Shown: piece by piece, positions 1-6,153 of the stretch
How positions within the stretch are numbered: the stretch's first letter is position 1
Layout: every line of letters starts with the position of its first letter
From: Deltaproteobacteria bacterium
GTDB lineage: Bacteria > Desulfobacterota > Desulfobulbia > Desulfobulbales > UBA5123
Length of the DNA: 8,186 nt
NCBI GenBank assembly: GCA_021788685.1
Contig: JAJYKH010000104.1
Span: 1 to 8,186, forward strand
Direction: 5' to 3'
Position numbers and translations under genes: made by a program
The notes under the pieces: model-generated
Databases searched by the model: none
What the model saw: only the letters and a program-made list of their open reading frames with translations
Told to the model about the DNA's origin: nothing

Positions 1-2
1 CC

Positions 3-161
3 GCGCTCACCCTGCCGCAGCTCAAGATCATCCAGGAGGTCATCACCCTTTCCGTGTTCGTGCCCTTCGCCGTCTTCTACATGCGGCAGCCGCTCAAGCT
101 CGACTACCTCTGGGCCGGCTGCTGCCTGCTGGGGGCGGTCTATTTCATGTTCCGGTCGTAG
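3..161 (+). CDS. DUF486 (DMT-like) small membrane protein, C-terminal part
   Basis: This is the last 52 codons of a gene that begins before the window, read in the frame starting at base 3 and ending with TAG at 159-161. The translated end contains LKIIQEVITL, a hydrophobic VFVPFAVFYM stretch, a short polar loop RQPLKLDYL, and a final helix GCCLLGAVYFMF. This order (LKIIQE, a helix ending before a short 'P-L' loop, then a tail like GAVYFxFR) is what I know of the DUF486 family, proteins of about 110 residues with four membrane helices related to small drug/metabolite transporters. Only the last two helices are inside the window. Its substrate is unknown. It converges on the minus-strand acetyltransferase gene, with only about 90 bases between the intended ends of the two genes. 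Confidence 0.8.
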   Translation, partial: ALTLPQLKIIQEVITLSVFVPFAVFYMRQPLKLDYLWAGCCLLGAVYFMFRS

Positions 162-179
162 GGAGCTCGGATGGCTCCG

Positions 180-204
180 CCAAGCGGCAGGTCGGGCTGC
201 TTGG
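180..204. terminator. Hairpin between convergent genes, possible bidirectional terminator
   Basis: Bases 180-188 (CCAAGCGGC) pair with 196-204 (GCTGCTTGG) around a 7-base loop, giving nine pairs of which one is G-U. It lies 18 bases after the DUF486 stop and downstream of the minus-strand acetyltransferase, where a shared terminator would be expected. There is no run of T after the stem on either strand (GGAAAAGGG follows on plus), so intrinsic termination is only a possibility. Confidence 0.35.
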
Positions 205-254
205 GGAAAAGGGAAAATAGGAGGGATGGGACGAATGGGATGCGGGTGGGTCGG

Positions 255-323
255 TCAGAGGCTCAGCTCGCAGTAGGTGTACGGCTCGCCGGTCTCGAAC
301 CAGTCCTCGAAAACGGCCAGCTC
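255..323 (-). pseudogene. Detached C-terminal coding tail of the GNAT acetyltransferase
   Basis: Directly after the TAA that ends the acetyltransferase frame, the same frame stays open for 22 more codons and stops with TGA at 255-257. The translation is ELAVFEDWFETGEPYTYCEL followed by SL. Nearly every third base is G or C (only GTT is an exception), as in the real genes of the window. The peptide has the acidic/aromatic character of a final beta strand pair in a GNAT fold. I read it as the original end of the protein, now separated by a nonsense codon (or by a sequencing error). There is no start codon or ribosome binding site of its own to suggest it is translated separately. Confidence 0.6.
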
Positions 324-749
324 TTACCCGCCCATGGTCTTGAAGTTCTTGAGCGAGCCGTTGCCCCGGAAGTGGCCGCCCACCCTCCGGAATCCCTCCT
401 CCCGGGAGCGGGAGAGAAATGCCGCCAGCAGCTTCTTGCCTATCCCCCGCCCCTGGAACTCCGGCATGGCCACGATGTTGAAGAGGTAGATCAGGTCGGC
501 CGCCGAGGTCTGCACCTCATCGAGCCGCAGGATGGAATATTGCTCGCCGACCGGCTGAAAGCCCACCACGTTGCCCACGTACCGGTCGGCCACATGGGCC
601 ACCAGGCCGACGGAGCGCTCCTGGCTGAGGGCGTCGAGATAGTCTTCCGACGATTCACGGATGTTGGCCGGGAAGATCTCTTCCGAAGCGAGGATCTTCT
701 CTTCGTAGAAGGCGAAGTTGTCGGCGGTGAGGGGCGCGAGCTCAAGCAC
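324..749 (-). CDS. GNAT family N-acetyltransferase, truncated by an in-frame stop
   Basis: The product is 141 residues. GNAT enzymes move an acetyl group from acetyl-CoA to an amine; the substrate here is unknown. The fold is shown by residues about 87-118: a hydrophobic strand IYLFNIVAM, then the acetyl-CoA loop QGRGIG at 99-104 (motif A, Q/R-x-x-G-x-G/A), then helix KKLLAAFLSRSREEG. NGSLKNFKTMGG (130-141) fits motif B. I chose GTG at 747-749 because GGAGG lies 9 bases upstream; it overlaps the SET gene stop (742-744) by 8 bases, so the two are probably co-translated. Upstream in-frame codons to 908 are Arg/Ser/Pro-rich shadow sequence of the SET gene. The frame ends at TAA 324-326, but 22 coding-like codons follow in frame to 255, so the intended protein was about 164 residues. 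The lost part would hold the last strands of the fold, and activity is therefore doubtful. Confidence 0.75.
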   Translation of the reverse strand: MLELAPLTADNFAFYEEKILASEEIFPANIRESSEDYLDALSQERSVGLVAHVADRYVGNVVGFQPVGEQYSILRLDEVQTSAADLIYLFNIVAMPEFQGRGIGKKLLAAFLSRSREEGFRRVGGHFRGNGSLKNFKTMGG

Positions 750-1359
750 GGGCTGGGTCCTCCGGGGCCCGGGCCGGATCGTGGTAGCAGAGGCGGATCG
801 AATCGGGAGCCGCCTCGCCGCAGGCGATTTGCCGGGCCTTGGCCAGGTGCTCAGGGGCGATGACCAGGGAAAGCGGCTGCTCCACCTTGCCGAAAAACCG
901 GAAGGCATCGGCGATCTGGCGGTCCCAGGTGTCGGCGTAGCGCAGCAGGTCGTCCGGCATGGCCCTCGTCCGGTCGCAGCCGGGCTCGGGGAAGCACTCC
1001 AGCGGCTCGATGATGTTGAAGAAGCCGTAATCGTTGGTGATCTGCTGCCCAGATTCGATGTCCATCACCGCGATCTCGAACCGGTAAGGGGTGGCGATGC
1101 AGGTCGGGAAGAAGCTGTGGTTGATGTAGCGGGTGTTGTCCCAGCAGAAGACCCATCGCCCCTCGCAGTCGCGGAAGCAGTATTTTTCGAGGATCTCCTG
1201 GTAGACCGGCTCCAGGGCGCGGACCTCGCCTTCGGTGTAAACCCGGTCGAACCGGTCCTGCGCCCAGACCACCGTCCCCTTGGGGATGAGCCGGGTGGCG
1301 AACACCCCGCTGCCGATCTGGGGATTGATGAAGCGGACTTCGGTATGCGGGTGGAGCAT
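742..1359 (-). CDS. SET domain protein, putative protein-lysine N-methyltransferase
   Basis: This 205-residue protein carries the marks of a SET domain, which transfers methyl from S-adenosylmethionine to lysine. Near the N-terminus, IGSGVFATRLIPKGTVVW (15-32) matches the G-x-G-x-F/Y-A opening. RYINHS (77-82) is the NHS motif that binds the cofactor. ITNDYGFF (107-114) is the E/N-D-Y motif holding the catalytic tyrosine (Y111). Cysteines at 122 and 128 follow where a post-SET segment would sit, though not in the full zinc-binding pattern. There is no signal peptide or membrane helix, so it is probably cytoplasmic. The ATG at 1357-1359 has only a weak AAGG upstream. Its promoter is probably at 1438-1466. 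The stop overlaps the start of the GNAT gene, making a methyltransferase/acetyltransferase pair. Family assignment is firm; the target protein is unknown. Confidence 0.85.
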   Translation of the reverse strand: MLHPHTEVRFINPQIGSGVFATRLIPKGTVVWAQDRFDRVYTEGEVRALEPVYQEILEKYCFRDCEGRWVFCWDNTRYINHSFFPTCIATPYRFEIAVMDIESGQQITNDYGFFNIIEPLECFPEPGCDRTRAMPDDLLRYADTWDRQIADAFRFFGKVEQPLSLVIAPEHLAKARQIACGEAAPDSIRLCYHDPARAPEDPARA

Positions 1360-1437
1360 GGCTGACGGTACCTTGGCAGTCTTCGCGGCGGATGGATCGG
1401 AAGGGCCCGGCCGGGCAATCCCCTTCCGCTTTCCGCC

Positions 1438-1466
1438 CTCATACTTCCGGATGGAAAAATTGTCAA
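1438..1466 (-). promoter_or_regulatory. Sigma70-type promoter of the SET-GNAT operon
   Basis: Read on the minus strand, a perfect -35 box TTGACA (1461-1466) is followed by exactly 17 bases and then TATGAG (1438-1443), which matches four of six -10 positions. It sits in a locally AT-rich stretch of a GC-rich region and about 80 bases upstream of the SET start, giving a leader of about 70 nt. It is the best promoter-like sequence in the window. It is a consensus match only. Confidence 0.6.
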
Positions 1467-1558
1467 TAAGATTCGTGTGATCCGGACAAATTCACTGCGG
1501 GCCGGAAGGTGAGGATGCCGCAGGCGTTTTCGGGGGGAGTGCTGGCAGGAACCGTTTT

Positions 1559-1858
1559 CTACCGGTATTCCTCCTCGTGGAGGTCGGGATAGAAGTCCCG
1601 GAAGCGCCACTTGCCCAGGTCGAAGATCATTCCGAGGTCCGCCCGGAAGCTGATCCGGAACGCGGGGAAAGATCCGCCGCCGCCAGAGAGCTGCCGGCAT
1701 CTTGCCTTGCGGATCAGGGGCGCCAGGGATTCGATCGCCCGCATCTGGAACCGGTAGAAGATCCAGACCCGGGCCACCGCCAGCACCATGAGCAGCGCGG
1801 CAGCAAGACAGACATTTTCGATGAAAAGGGACGGCTCTCCGGCGCCGGTGAAAACCAT
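1559..1858 (-). CDS. Small single-pass membrane protein of unknown function
   Basis: The product is 99 residues and I do not recognise its family. Residues about 11-36 form one strongly hydrophobic helix (NVCLAAALLMVLAVARVWIF), followed by a basic region (YRFQMRAIES, LIRKARCRQL) and a polar, aromatic C-terminal domain ending in GKWRFRDFYPDLHEEEYR. The positive residues after the helix suggest a cytoplasmic C-terminus. I chose the ATG at 1856-1858 because AGGGGG stands five bases upstream. An ATG further up at 2027-2029 would add 57 residues of Arg/Pro-rich sequence and has its AAGGGA directly against the start codon, so it is less likely. The leader holds a GC-rich hairpin just before the ribosome binding site. 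The SET gene lies 200 bases downstream on the same strand with its own promoter, so the two need not form one operon. Confidence 0.6.
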   Translation of the reverse strand: MVFTGAGEPSLFIENVCLAAALLMVLAVARVWIFYRFQMRAIESLAPLIRKARCRQLSGGGGSFPAFRISFRADLGMIFDLGKWRFRDFYPDLHEEEYR

Positions 1859-1885
1859 CGGTTCCCCCTGGGACAATTCCGGGCC

Positions 1886-1912
1886 GCGGCCCCGGGCATT
1901 CGGCCCGGCCGC
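1886..1912 (-). promoter_or_regulatory. GC-rich leader hairpin before the 99-residue membrane protein
   Basis: GCGGCC (1886-1891) pairs with GGCCGC (1907-1912) and GGGC (1894-1897) with GCCC (1903-1906), leaving a two-base bulge and a five-base loop. In a transcript from the minus strand this stem would stand about 28 nt upstream of the ATG and just before the ribosome binding site. It may affect translation or transcript stability; a chance GC stem in GC-rich DNA is possible. Confidence 0.3.
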
Positions 1913-2077
1913 GCTCAGCGCCTGAGGATAGACCACTTTCCGGCATAGATCCAGGAAAAATTTTTGCAGAGCATTGGCAGCATACCCTCTCGGGGCTTGG
2001 CGGATTCGTCGTCCTGGAGGATTCACCATTCCCTTGCATGGCCCCGCAGGGCGCCCGCCGGGTTTTGAATTGGATTC

Positions 2078-2106
2078 ATTGTAAGGAAGCGCCGCGACAG
2101 AAACAA
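2078..2106 (-). promoter_or_regulatory. Candidate promoter for the 99-residue membrane protein
   Basis: On the minus strand TTGTTT (2101-2106), three of six matches to a -35 box, is followed by 17 bases and TACAAT (2078-2083), five of six matches to a -10 box. It would give an unusually long leader of about 210 nt. The surrounding bases are AT-richer than the region average. Consensus match only, with a weak -35. Confidence 0.35.
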
Positions 2107-2139
2107 TCAGAAAACAGGTGCCCGTAGGGTCGGCCCCGA

Positions 2140-2169
2140 TTGACACCCGGCTCCGGCGCCTGCTCCAAT
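2140..2169 (+). promoter_or_regulatory. Candidate promoter of the plus-strand membrane-enzyme cluster
   Basis: A perfect TTGACA (2140-2145) is followed by 18 bases and TCCAAT (2164-2169), four of six matches to a -10 box. It lies about 70 bases upstream of the ATG at 2239 and faces away from the minus-strand candidate at 2078-2106. The -10 box is weak, so confidence is moderate. Confidence 0.4.
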
Positions 2170-2238
2170 GAGATAGGCGCCCCGCCCTGCCGATCCGCAT
2201 CAACGGCCCACGCCAAACCAAACCGAGGAGGAGCTCCC

Positions 2239-2748
2239 ATGGCCTTGTCTCATCGGCTTGAGTCTCGGCACAATCTTCTGGTGGGCATGGCGGCCGGCTT
2301 GGCCGCCAGCTTGGCGACCGGCATGACGGACCGGCTGCTCGGGAATCTGGTGAGCGAGGAGCAGGAACGCCGCGACCGCACGGTGCGGGAAGGCACCGCC
2401 CACGAGGTGGCCGGGCCCCGGTTCGGGGAGATGATCACCGGTCACCGGCTCGACGCCTGGGGAAAACGGCGGGCGAAGGGGATCTTCACCATCGCCTACG
2501 GGATCGGCTGGGGTTTGGTCTATGCCGGGGTGCGGCGCCGCTTCCCGCGGCTCTCCCGCCAAGCGGCCCTGCCCTTCGGGGTGCTCTTCTTCGCCGCCTG
2601 TGACGGGCTGCTCGCCCCCTTGCTCCGGATGTCCCCGCCCCTTTTCCGGATCCCCTGGCAGCCCAACGCCAAGGAGCTGGCGAACCATCTGGCCTGGTCG
2701 GCCACGGCCGAGATGGTGCACCGGACCGCGGCCCGGCATGGAGCCTGA
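2239..2748 (+). CDS. Small integral membrane protein, possibly DUF1440/YagU-like
   Basis: The product is 169 residues. The ATG at 2239 follows GAGGAGGAG at ideal spacing, so the longer frame opening at 2140 is not used. A Gly/Ala-rich segment (about 12-30) begins the protein, a charged soluble stretch follows (about 39-80, EEQERRDRTVREG), then two hydrophobic helices (about 81-98, IFTIAYGIGWGLVYAGV, and 110-128, ALPFGVLFFAACDGLLAPL). A weaker amphipathic helix near the end reads ELANHLAWSATAEMVHR. The pattern of a glycine-rich helix followed by AYGxGWGLVY and a C-terminal H-L-x-W resembles DUF1440/YagU inner membrane proteins, whose function is poorly known. I hold that family assignment at low confidence. 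It is followed after 36 bases by the hydroxylase gene, most likely in one transcript. Confidence 0.7.
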   Translation: MALSHRLESRHNLLVGMAAGLAASLATGMTDRLLGNLVSEEQERRDRTVREGTAHEVAGPRFGEMITGHRLDAWGKRRAKGIFTIAYGIGWGLVYAGVRRRFPRLSRQAALPFGVLFFAACDGLLAPLLRMSPPLFRIPWQPNAKELANHLAWSATAEMVHRTAARHGA

Positions 2749-2784
2749 GGCTGCTGACGATCACTCTCCCTCGCGGGTGACCCC

Positions 2785-3693
2785 ATGGATCGAGAACGAC
2801 GGAAGCAGATCCTGTCCCGGCGGGTGCCGGGGTGGATCAGCGGCCTGCTGGTGCTGGGCTCCCTTGGCGCCCTGCTCCTCCTGGAACGGCGGCGTCCGCT
2901 GCGGGAGCGGAAGACCGGCGAGAGCAAGCTGCGGCGGGACGGCCGCAACCTTGCCATGGCGGCGCTCAGCGCCGCCGCCATCGGCCTGGTGGAAAAACCG
3001 GTGGTCGAGCCCCTCGCCCACAAGGTGGTCGACCGCCGCTGGGGCTTGCTCCAACGGCGGCCCCTCCCGGTGCCCCTGGAGCTCTTCCTCACCATCGCGC
3101 TCCTGGACTACACCCTCTACATCTGGCACGTCCTCACCCACAAGGTTCCCCTGCTCTGGCGCTTCCACCAGTCGCATCACGTGGACCTCGACATGGATGC
3201 CACCACGGCCGTCCGCTTTCACTTCGGGGAGATGGTCCTCTCCGCCCCCTGGCGGGCGGCCCAGGTGCTCCTCATCGGGTCCTCCCCCCTGGGACTCGCC
3301 CTGTGGCAGACCATCACCACGGTGGAAATCCTGTTCCACCACTCCAATACCCGCCTCCCCGCCGGATTCGAGCGGTACCTGGGGAAGCTGATCGTCACCC
3401 CCCGCATGCACGGCATCCACCACTCCATCGTCCGGGAGGAGACCGATTCCAACTGGTCGACCATCTTCACCTGGCCTGACGCCCTGCACCGGACCCTGCG
3501 GCTCAACGTGCCCCAGCGGGAGATCACGATCGGCGTGGCCGCCTACCAGGACCCGGCGGAGCTCACCCTGGGCAAGATTATAGCCCTCCCCCTCACCGCC
3601 AGCCGGCCCAGCTGGCGGCTGGTGGACGACGGGACCCCGGTGCGGCGGCCCGCGGAGCTGCCCAACCTGCCGAGGACCGCACTGGCGGGTTGA
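2785..3693 (+). CDS. Fatty acid hydroxylase/sterol desaturase family membrane protein
   Basis: This 302-residue protein has the histidine clusters of the non-heme di-iron membrane hydroxylase superfamily, which use O2 to hydroxylate or desaturate lipids. They are HVLTH (115-119, H-x3-H), FHQSHH (127-132, H-x2-HH), H146 in RFHFGE, FHHSN (184-188), and MHGIHHS (208-214, H-x3-H with an extra His). NWSTIFTWPDALH (223-235) matches the family's N-(Y/W)-x3-(L/F)-x2-W-D segment. Hydrophobic helices run at about 17-34, 97-114 and 150-180. The ATG at 2785 has only a weak GGGTGA before it, but the reading frame and the N-terminal helix agree with it. The substrate (sterol, hopanoid, carotenoid, fatty acid or ether lipid) cannot be told from sequence. 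It lies between a small membrane protein and an MFS transporter. Confidence 0.88.
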   Translation: MDRERRKQILSRRVPGWISGLLVLGSLGALLLLERRRPLRERKTGESKLRRDGRNLAMAALSAAAIGLVEKPVVEPLAHKVVDRRWGLLQRRPLPVPLELFLTIALLDYTLYIWHVLTHKVPLLWRFHQSHHVDLDMDATTAVRFHFGEMVLSAPWRAAQVLLIGSSPLGLALWQTITTVEILFHHSNTRLPAGFERYLGKLIVTPRMHGIHHSIVREETDSNWSTIFTWPDALHRTLRLNVPQREITIGVAAYQDPAELTLGKIIALPLTASRPSWRLVDDGTPVRRPAELPNLPRTALAG

Positions 3694-3780
3694 TCATTTC
3701 TTCCGGCGGTTCCGCCCACCAGGCAATCGCCTTCGCCCCCGCGGCAGCAGCCCGTCACCGCCAGGAACGGGGGAGTCTCA

Positions 3781-5040
3781 ATGGTCGAGCAGGGAATCCG
3801 AAACAACCTGGGCCAGTTCCTGCTGCTGGTTCTCGCCAATTTTTTTGTCGGGGCGATGGTCGGCCAGGAACGGAGCGTCCTCACGCCCCTGGCCGGAAAG
3901 GAATTCGGCGTCGCCTCCCGGGCCGCCGCCCTCGGCTTTCTCGTCAGCTTCGGGGCGGCCAAGGCCATCTGCAACCTGCTCGCCGGCCGCCTGGCGGACC
4001 GGCTCGGCCGCAGGCAGGTGCTCGTCTGGGGGTGGGTGTGCGGCCTGCCGGTGCCCCTGATCATCATTCTGGCCCGCCAGTGGGCCCTGATCATGGGGGC
4101 CAACGTTCTCCTCGGCATCAACCAGGGACTCTGCTGGTCAGCCACCGTCCTCATGAAGCTCGACTTGGCCGGACGCCGGCGCGCCGGGCTGGCGACGGCC
4201 GCCAACGAGTGGGCCGGCTACGTCGGGGTGGCCGCCGCCGCATGGGTCACCGGCTTCCTGGCGGCGGCCCATGGCCTGAGGCCGGTCCCGTTTTATCTCG
4301 GCATCGCCACGGCCGTGGCCGGGCTGCTCATTTCCCTCCTGATCAGGCCGACGGAGCCGTTCGTAGAAAAAGAGGCGAGATCCGCGTGCGGTTCCGGGGA
4401 GGTATCGATATCCCTGGGCGCCGTCGTGCGCCGGACCCTCTGGGCGGACCGGAACCTGTTCGCCGCCAGCCAGGCCGGATTGTGCTCCAACCTGAAAGAC
4501 GGGCTCTTCTGGGGATTGCTCCCCATCTCCCTCCACGGGGCGGGGCTTTCCTTCGACAAGATCGGGATCATCACCGCCGTCTACCCGGCGGTCTGGGGAT
4601 TCTGCCAGCTGGGATCCGGCCCCCTGAGCGACCGGCTGGGGCGCAAGTGGCTCATCGTCTCCGGAATGACGGTCCAGGGGGCCGGCCTGCTCTTTTTCGT
4701 CGGCGGCTCCGGCTTCGCCCACTGGCTGACCGGCGCGGCCGTGACCGGGCTCGGCACCGCCCTTGCCTACCCCGTTCTGCTCGCCGCGGTTTCCGACATC
4801 GCCCCCCCGGCGGCACGGGGCTCTTTCCTGGGCGGCTACCGGTTCTGGAGGGACGGGGGCTACGCCTTGGCCGGCCTGGGCCTGGGACCGGCGGCCGACG
4901 CCTTCAGCCCGAAAGTAGCCATCGCGGCCACGGCGGCCCTCGCCCTTTTGTCGGGGCTGACGGCTTCCCTCCTCATGGCCCCCCGCCTGCACCGAATGGA
5001 GGATGGCTCTCAGGAGAAGAAGGAAGGGCCGGCGCTTTAG
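3781..5040 (+). CDS. Major facilitator superfamily (MFS) transporter
   Basis: This 419-residue protein is a secondary transporter of about twelve membrane helices. The MFS signature motif A is present in both halves: GRLADRLGRR (69-78) between helices 2 and 3, and GPLSDRLGRK (280-289) between helices 8 and 9. This shows the two-fold repeat of the fold. A charged loop at about 190-225 separates the halves, and a short hydrophilic tail (HRMEDGSQEKKEG) ends the protein in the cytoplasm. NEWAGYVG (142-149) in helix 5 and DIAPPAARGSFLGGYRFWRDGGYA (339-362) around helices 10-11 are typical of drug/metabolite MFS exporters, but I cannot name a substrate. GGGGGAG lies seven bases before the ATG at 3781. 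An 87-base gap follows the hydroxylase gene; I see no terminator or strong promoter in it, so one transcript is likely. Confidence 0.88.
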   Translation: MVEQGIRNNLGQFLLLVLANFFVGAMVGQERSVLTPLAGKEFGVASRAAALGFLVSFGAAKAICNLLAGRLADRLGRRQVLVWGWVCGLPVPLIIILARQWALIMGANVLLGINQGLCWSATVLMKLDLAGRRRAGLATAANEWAGYVGVAAAAWVTGFLAAAHGLRPVPFYLGIATAVAGLLISLLIRPTEPFVEKEARSACGSGEVSISLGAVVRRTLWADRNLFAASQAGLCSNLKDGLFWGLLPISLHGAGLSFDKIGIITAVYPAVWGFCQLGSGPLSDRLGRKWLIVSGMTVQGAGLLFFVGGSGFAHWLTGAAVTGLGTALAYPVLLAAVSDIAPPAARGSFLGGYRFWRDGGYALAGLGLGPAADAFSPKVAIAATAALALLSGLTASLLMAPRLHRMEDGSQEKKEGPAL

Positions 5041-5043
5041 CCT

Positions 5044-5073
5044 TTGACTTCCAGGCGGCAAATTGGGGAAAAT
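5044..5073 (+). promoter_or_regulatory. Weak candidate promoter before the histidine kinase
   Basis: TTGACT (5044-5049), five of six matches to a -35 box, is followed by 18 bases and GAAAAT (5068-5073), four of six matches to a -10 box. It stands in the 99-base gap between the transporter and kinase genes and could give the kinase-MarC pair its own transcript. Confidence 0.25.
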
Positions 5074-5139
5074 GCCTCCAGTGCCCCTCCGCGCAGGGCG
5101 GTCCGACACCATCCCCCAAAAGCCTCTCCCCGACAGGTT

Positions 5140-6153
5140 ATGCCCTCCTCCCCGTGGTTACGGAAGACCCTCATCGGACTGCTCATTGGCATCGTCACCC
5201 TTCTCCACTATCTCACCAGCTCCCGCCTGTCCCTCTATCATGTGATCTACCGGCAGCTCTACTTCCTGCCGATCATCCTCGCCGCCTTTTGGTTCGGTCT
5301 GCGCGGGGGGCTGACCGCCTCTCTCACGGTCACCATTCTCTACAGCCCGCTGGTCATCCTCAGCCGCTCCGGCCACGCCGTGCTGTTTGCCGCCAATCTC
5401 CTGGAAGTGGTCCTCTTCAACATCGTGGGCGGGCTGCTGGGCTGGCTGCGCCAGCGCGAGGAGCAGCGCCGGCGGGAGCTGCGGCTGACCGGGAATCTCG
5501 CCGCCATGGGCCGGGCGATCTCGGCCATCGCCCATGACATGAAAACTCCGCTTGCGGCTATCGGCGGCTTTTCACAGCAGATCAAGCGCAAGCTGCACCC
5601 CGAGGACCCGGCGCGCCGGAAGCTCGATCTCATCCTCCAGCAGACCGAGCGGCTCGATGCCCTGGTCAAGGACATGCTGTCCTATGCCCGGCCCCTGAAC
5701 CTGGATACCGCCAGAGCGGACCTCAACCAGCTGGTGCGGGAGACCCTGGAAGTGTCGAAACCGACTGCCCGGAAGCACGAGATCATCGTCTGCGAGGAAA
5801 CCCCGGCCGGGAAGCTGACCGCGAGCTTCGACCGCAACCGGCTCCAGCAGGCCCTGACCAACTTGGTGATCAATGCGATCGAGGCGTCGCCGGCCGGCGG
5901 CCAGGTGACCGTGCGCACCGACCGCCGCGACAACTGGGCCGCCGTCGACGTGATCGATCAGGGCGATGGCATTCCCGCGGACAAGCTGGAAGAGATCTTC
6001 AAGCCATTCGTCACGACCAAGAACGGGGGCACCGGCCTGGGGCTGCCGATCGTCAAGCGGATCGTGGACGCCCACGGGGGCTCCCTTCAGCTGCTGCAGA
6101 ACCGGCGGGGGAATACCATCTTCCGCATCAGCCTGCCGCTGGCCAGACCATGA
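5140..6153 (+). CDS. Membrane sensor histidine kinase
   Basis: This 337-residue protein has an N-terminal membrane block of about four helices (roughly 8-25, 40-55, 58-73, 80-103) with almost no periplasmic loop. This suggests sensing within or close to the membrane. A short basic/acidic linker (RQREEQRRRELRL) leads to the HisKA dimerisation domain with H-box IAHDMKTPL (130-138, phospho-acceptor H132). The ATPase domain follows: N-box NLVINAIEA (241-249), G1 DQGDGIP (273-279), F-box EEIFKPF (284-290) and G2 GGTGLGLPIVK (296-306). All key residues are present, so it should be active. I chose the ATG at 5140; a TTG at 5044 would add 32 Pro/Arg-rich residues with no sign of coding use. The Shine-Dalgarno is weak (CAGG). 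No response regulator is adjacent. Its stop overlaps the start of the MarC gene as ATGA. Confidence 0.9.
   Translation: MPSSPWLRKTLIGLLIGIVTLLHYLTSSRLSLYHVIYRQLYFLPIILAAFWFGLRGGLTASLTVTILYSPLVILSRSGHAVLFAANLLEVVLFNIVGGLLGWLRQREEQRRRELRLTGNLAAMGRAISAIAHDMKTPLAAIGGFSQQIKRKLHPEDPARRKLDLILQQTERLDALVKDMLSYARPLNLDTARADLNQLVRETLEVSKPTARKHEIIVCEETPAGKLTASFDRNRLQQALTNLVINAIEASPAGGQVTVRTDRRDNWAAVDVIDQGDGIPADKLEEIFKPFVTTKNGGTGLGLPIVKRIVDAHGGSLQLLQNRRGNTIFRISLPLARP

Larger units (their letters stand above)
1859..2238. other. Divergent intergenic region, 380 bases, no convincing gene
   Basis: This stretch separates the minus-strand 99-residue membrane protein from the plus-strand gene cluster. It holds a GC hairpin (1886-1912), a symmetric AAAAATTTTT tract (1956-1965), a candidate minus-strand promoter (2078-2106) and a candidate plus-strand promoter (2140-2169). 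Open frames crossing it are rich in Arg, Pro and Gly and lack good ribosome binding sites. I see no RNA gene. Confidence 0.6.

Noticed and set aside
171..863. 230-codon plus-strand frame antisense to the acetyltransferase
   Set aside because: It is the complement of a gene with clear GNAT motifs, is rich in Gly/Arg/Pro, and has no family features.
1495..1523. CTGCGG/CCGCAG inverted repeat as terminator of the 99-residue gene
   Set aside because: Only six base pairs round a 17-base loop and no T tract in the needed direction; not better than chance in GC-rich DNA.
1956..1965. AAAAATTTTT symmetric tract as a binding site
   Set aside because: It stands out against the GC-rich background, but with no flanking conserved pattern I cannot tie it to any regulator.
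1065..2039. 324-codon minus-strand frame over the SET gene and its upstream region
   Set aside because: It overlaps the SET domain gene in another frame, with Arg/Ser/Pro-rich composition and no motifs.
3690..5537. 615-codon plus-strand frame across the MFS and kinase genes
   Set aside because: It lies over two well-supported genes in another frame, and its translation is Arg/Pro/Gly-rich with no domains, as expected for alternate frames in GC-rich DNA.
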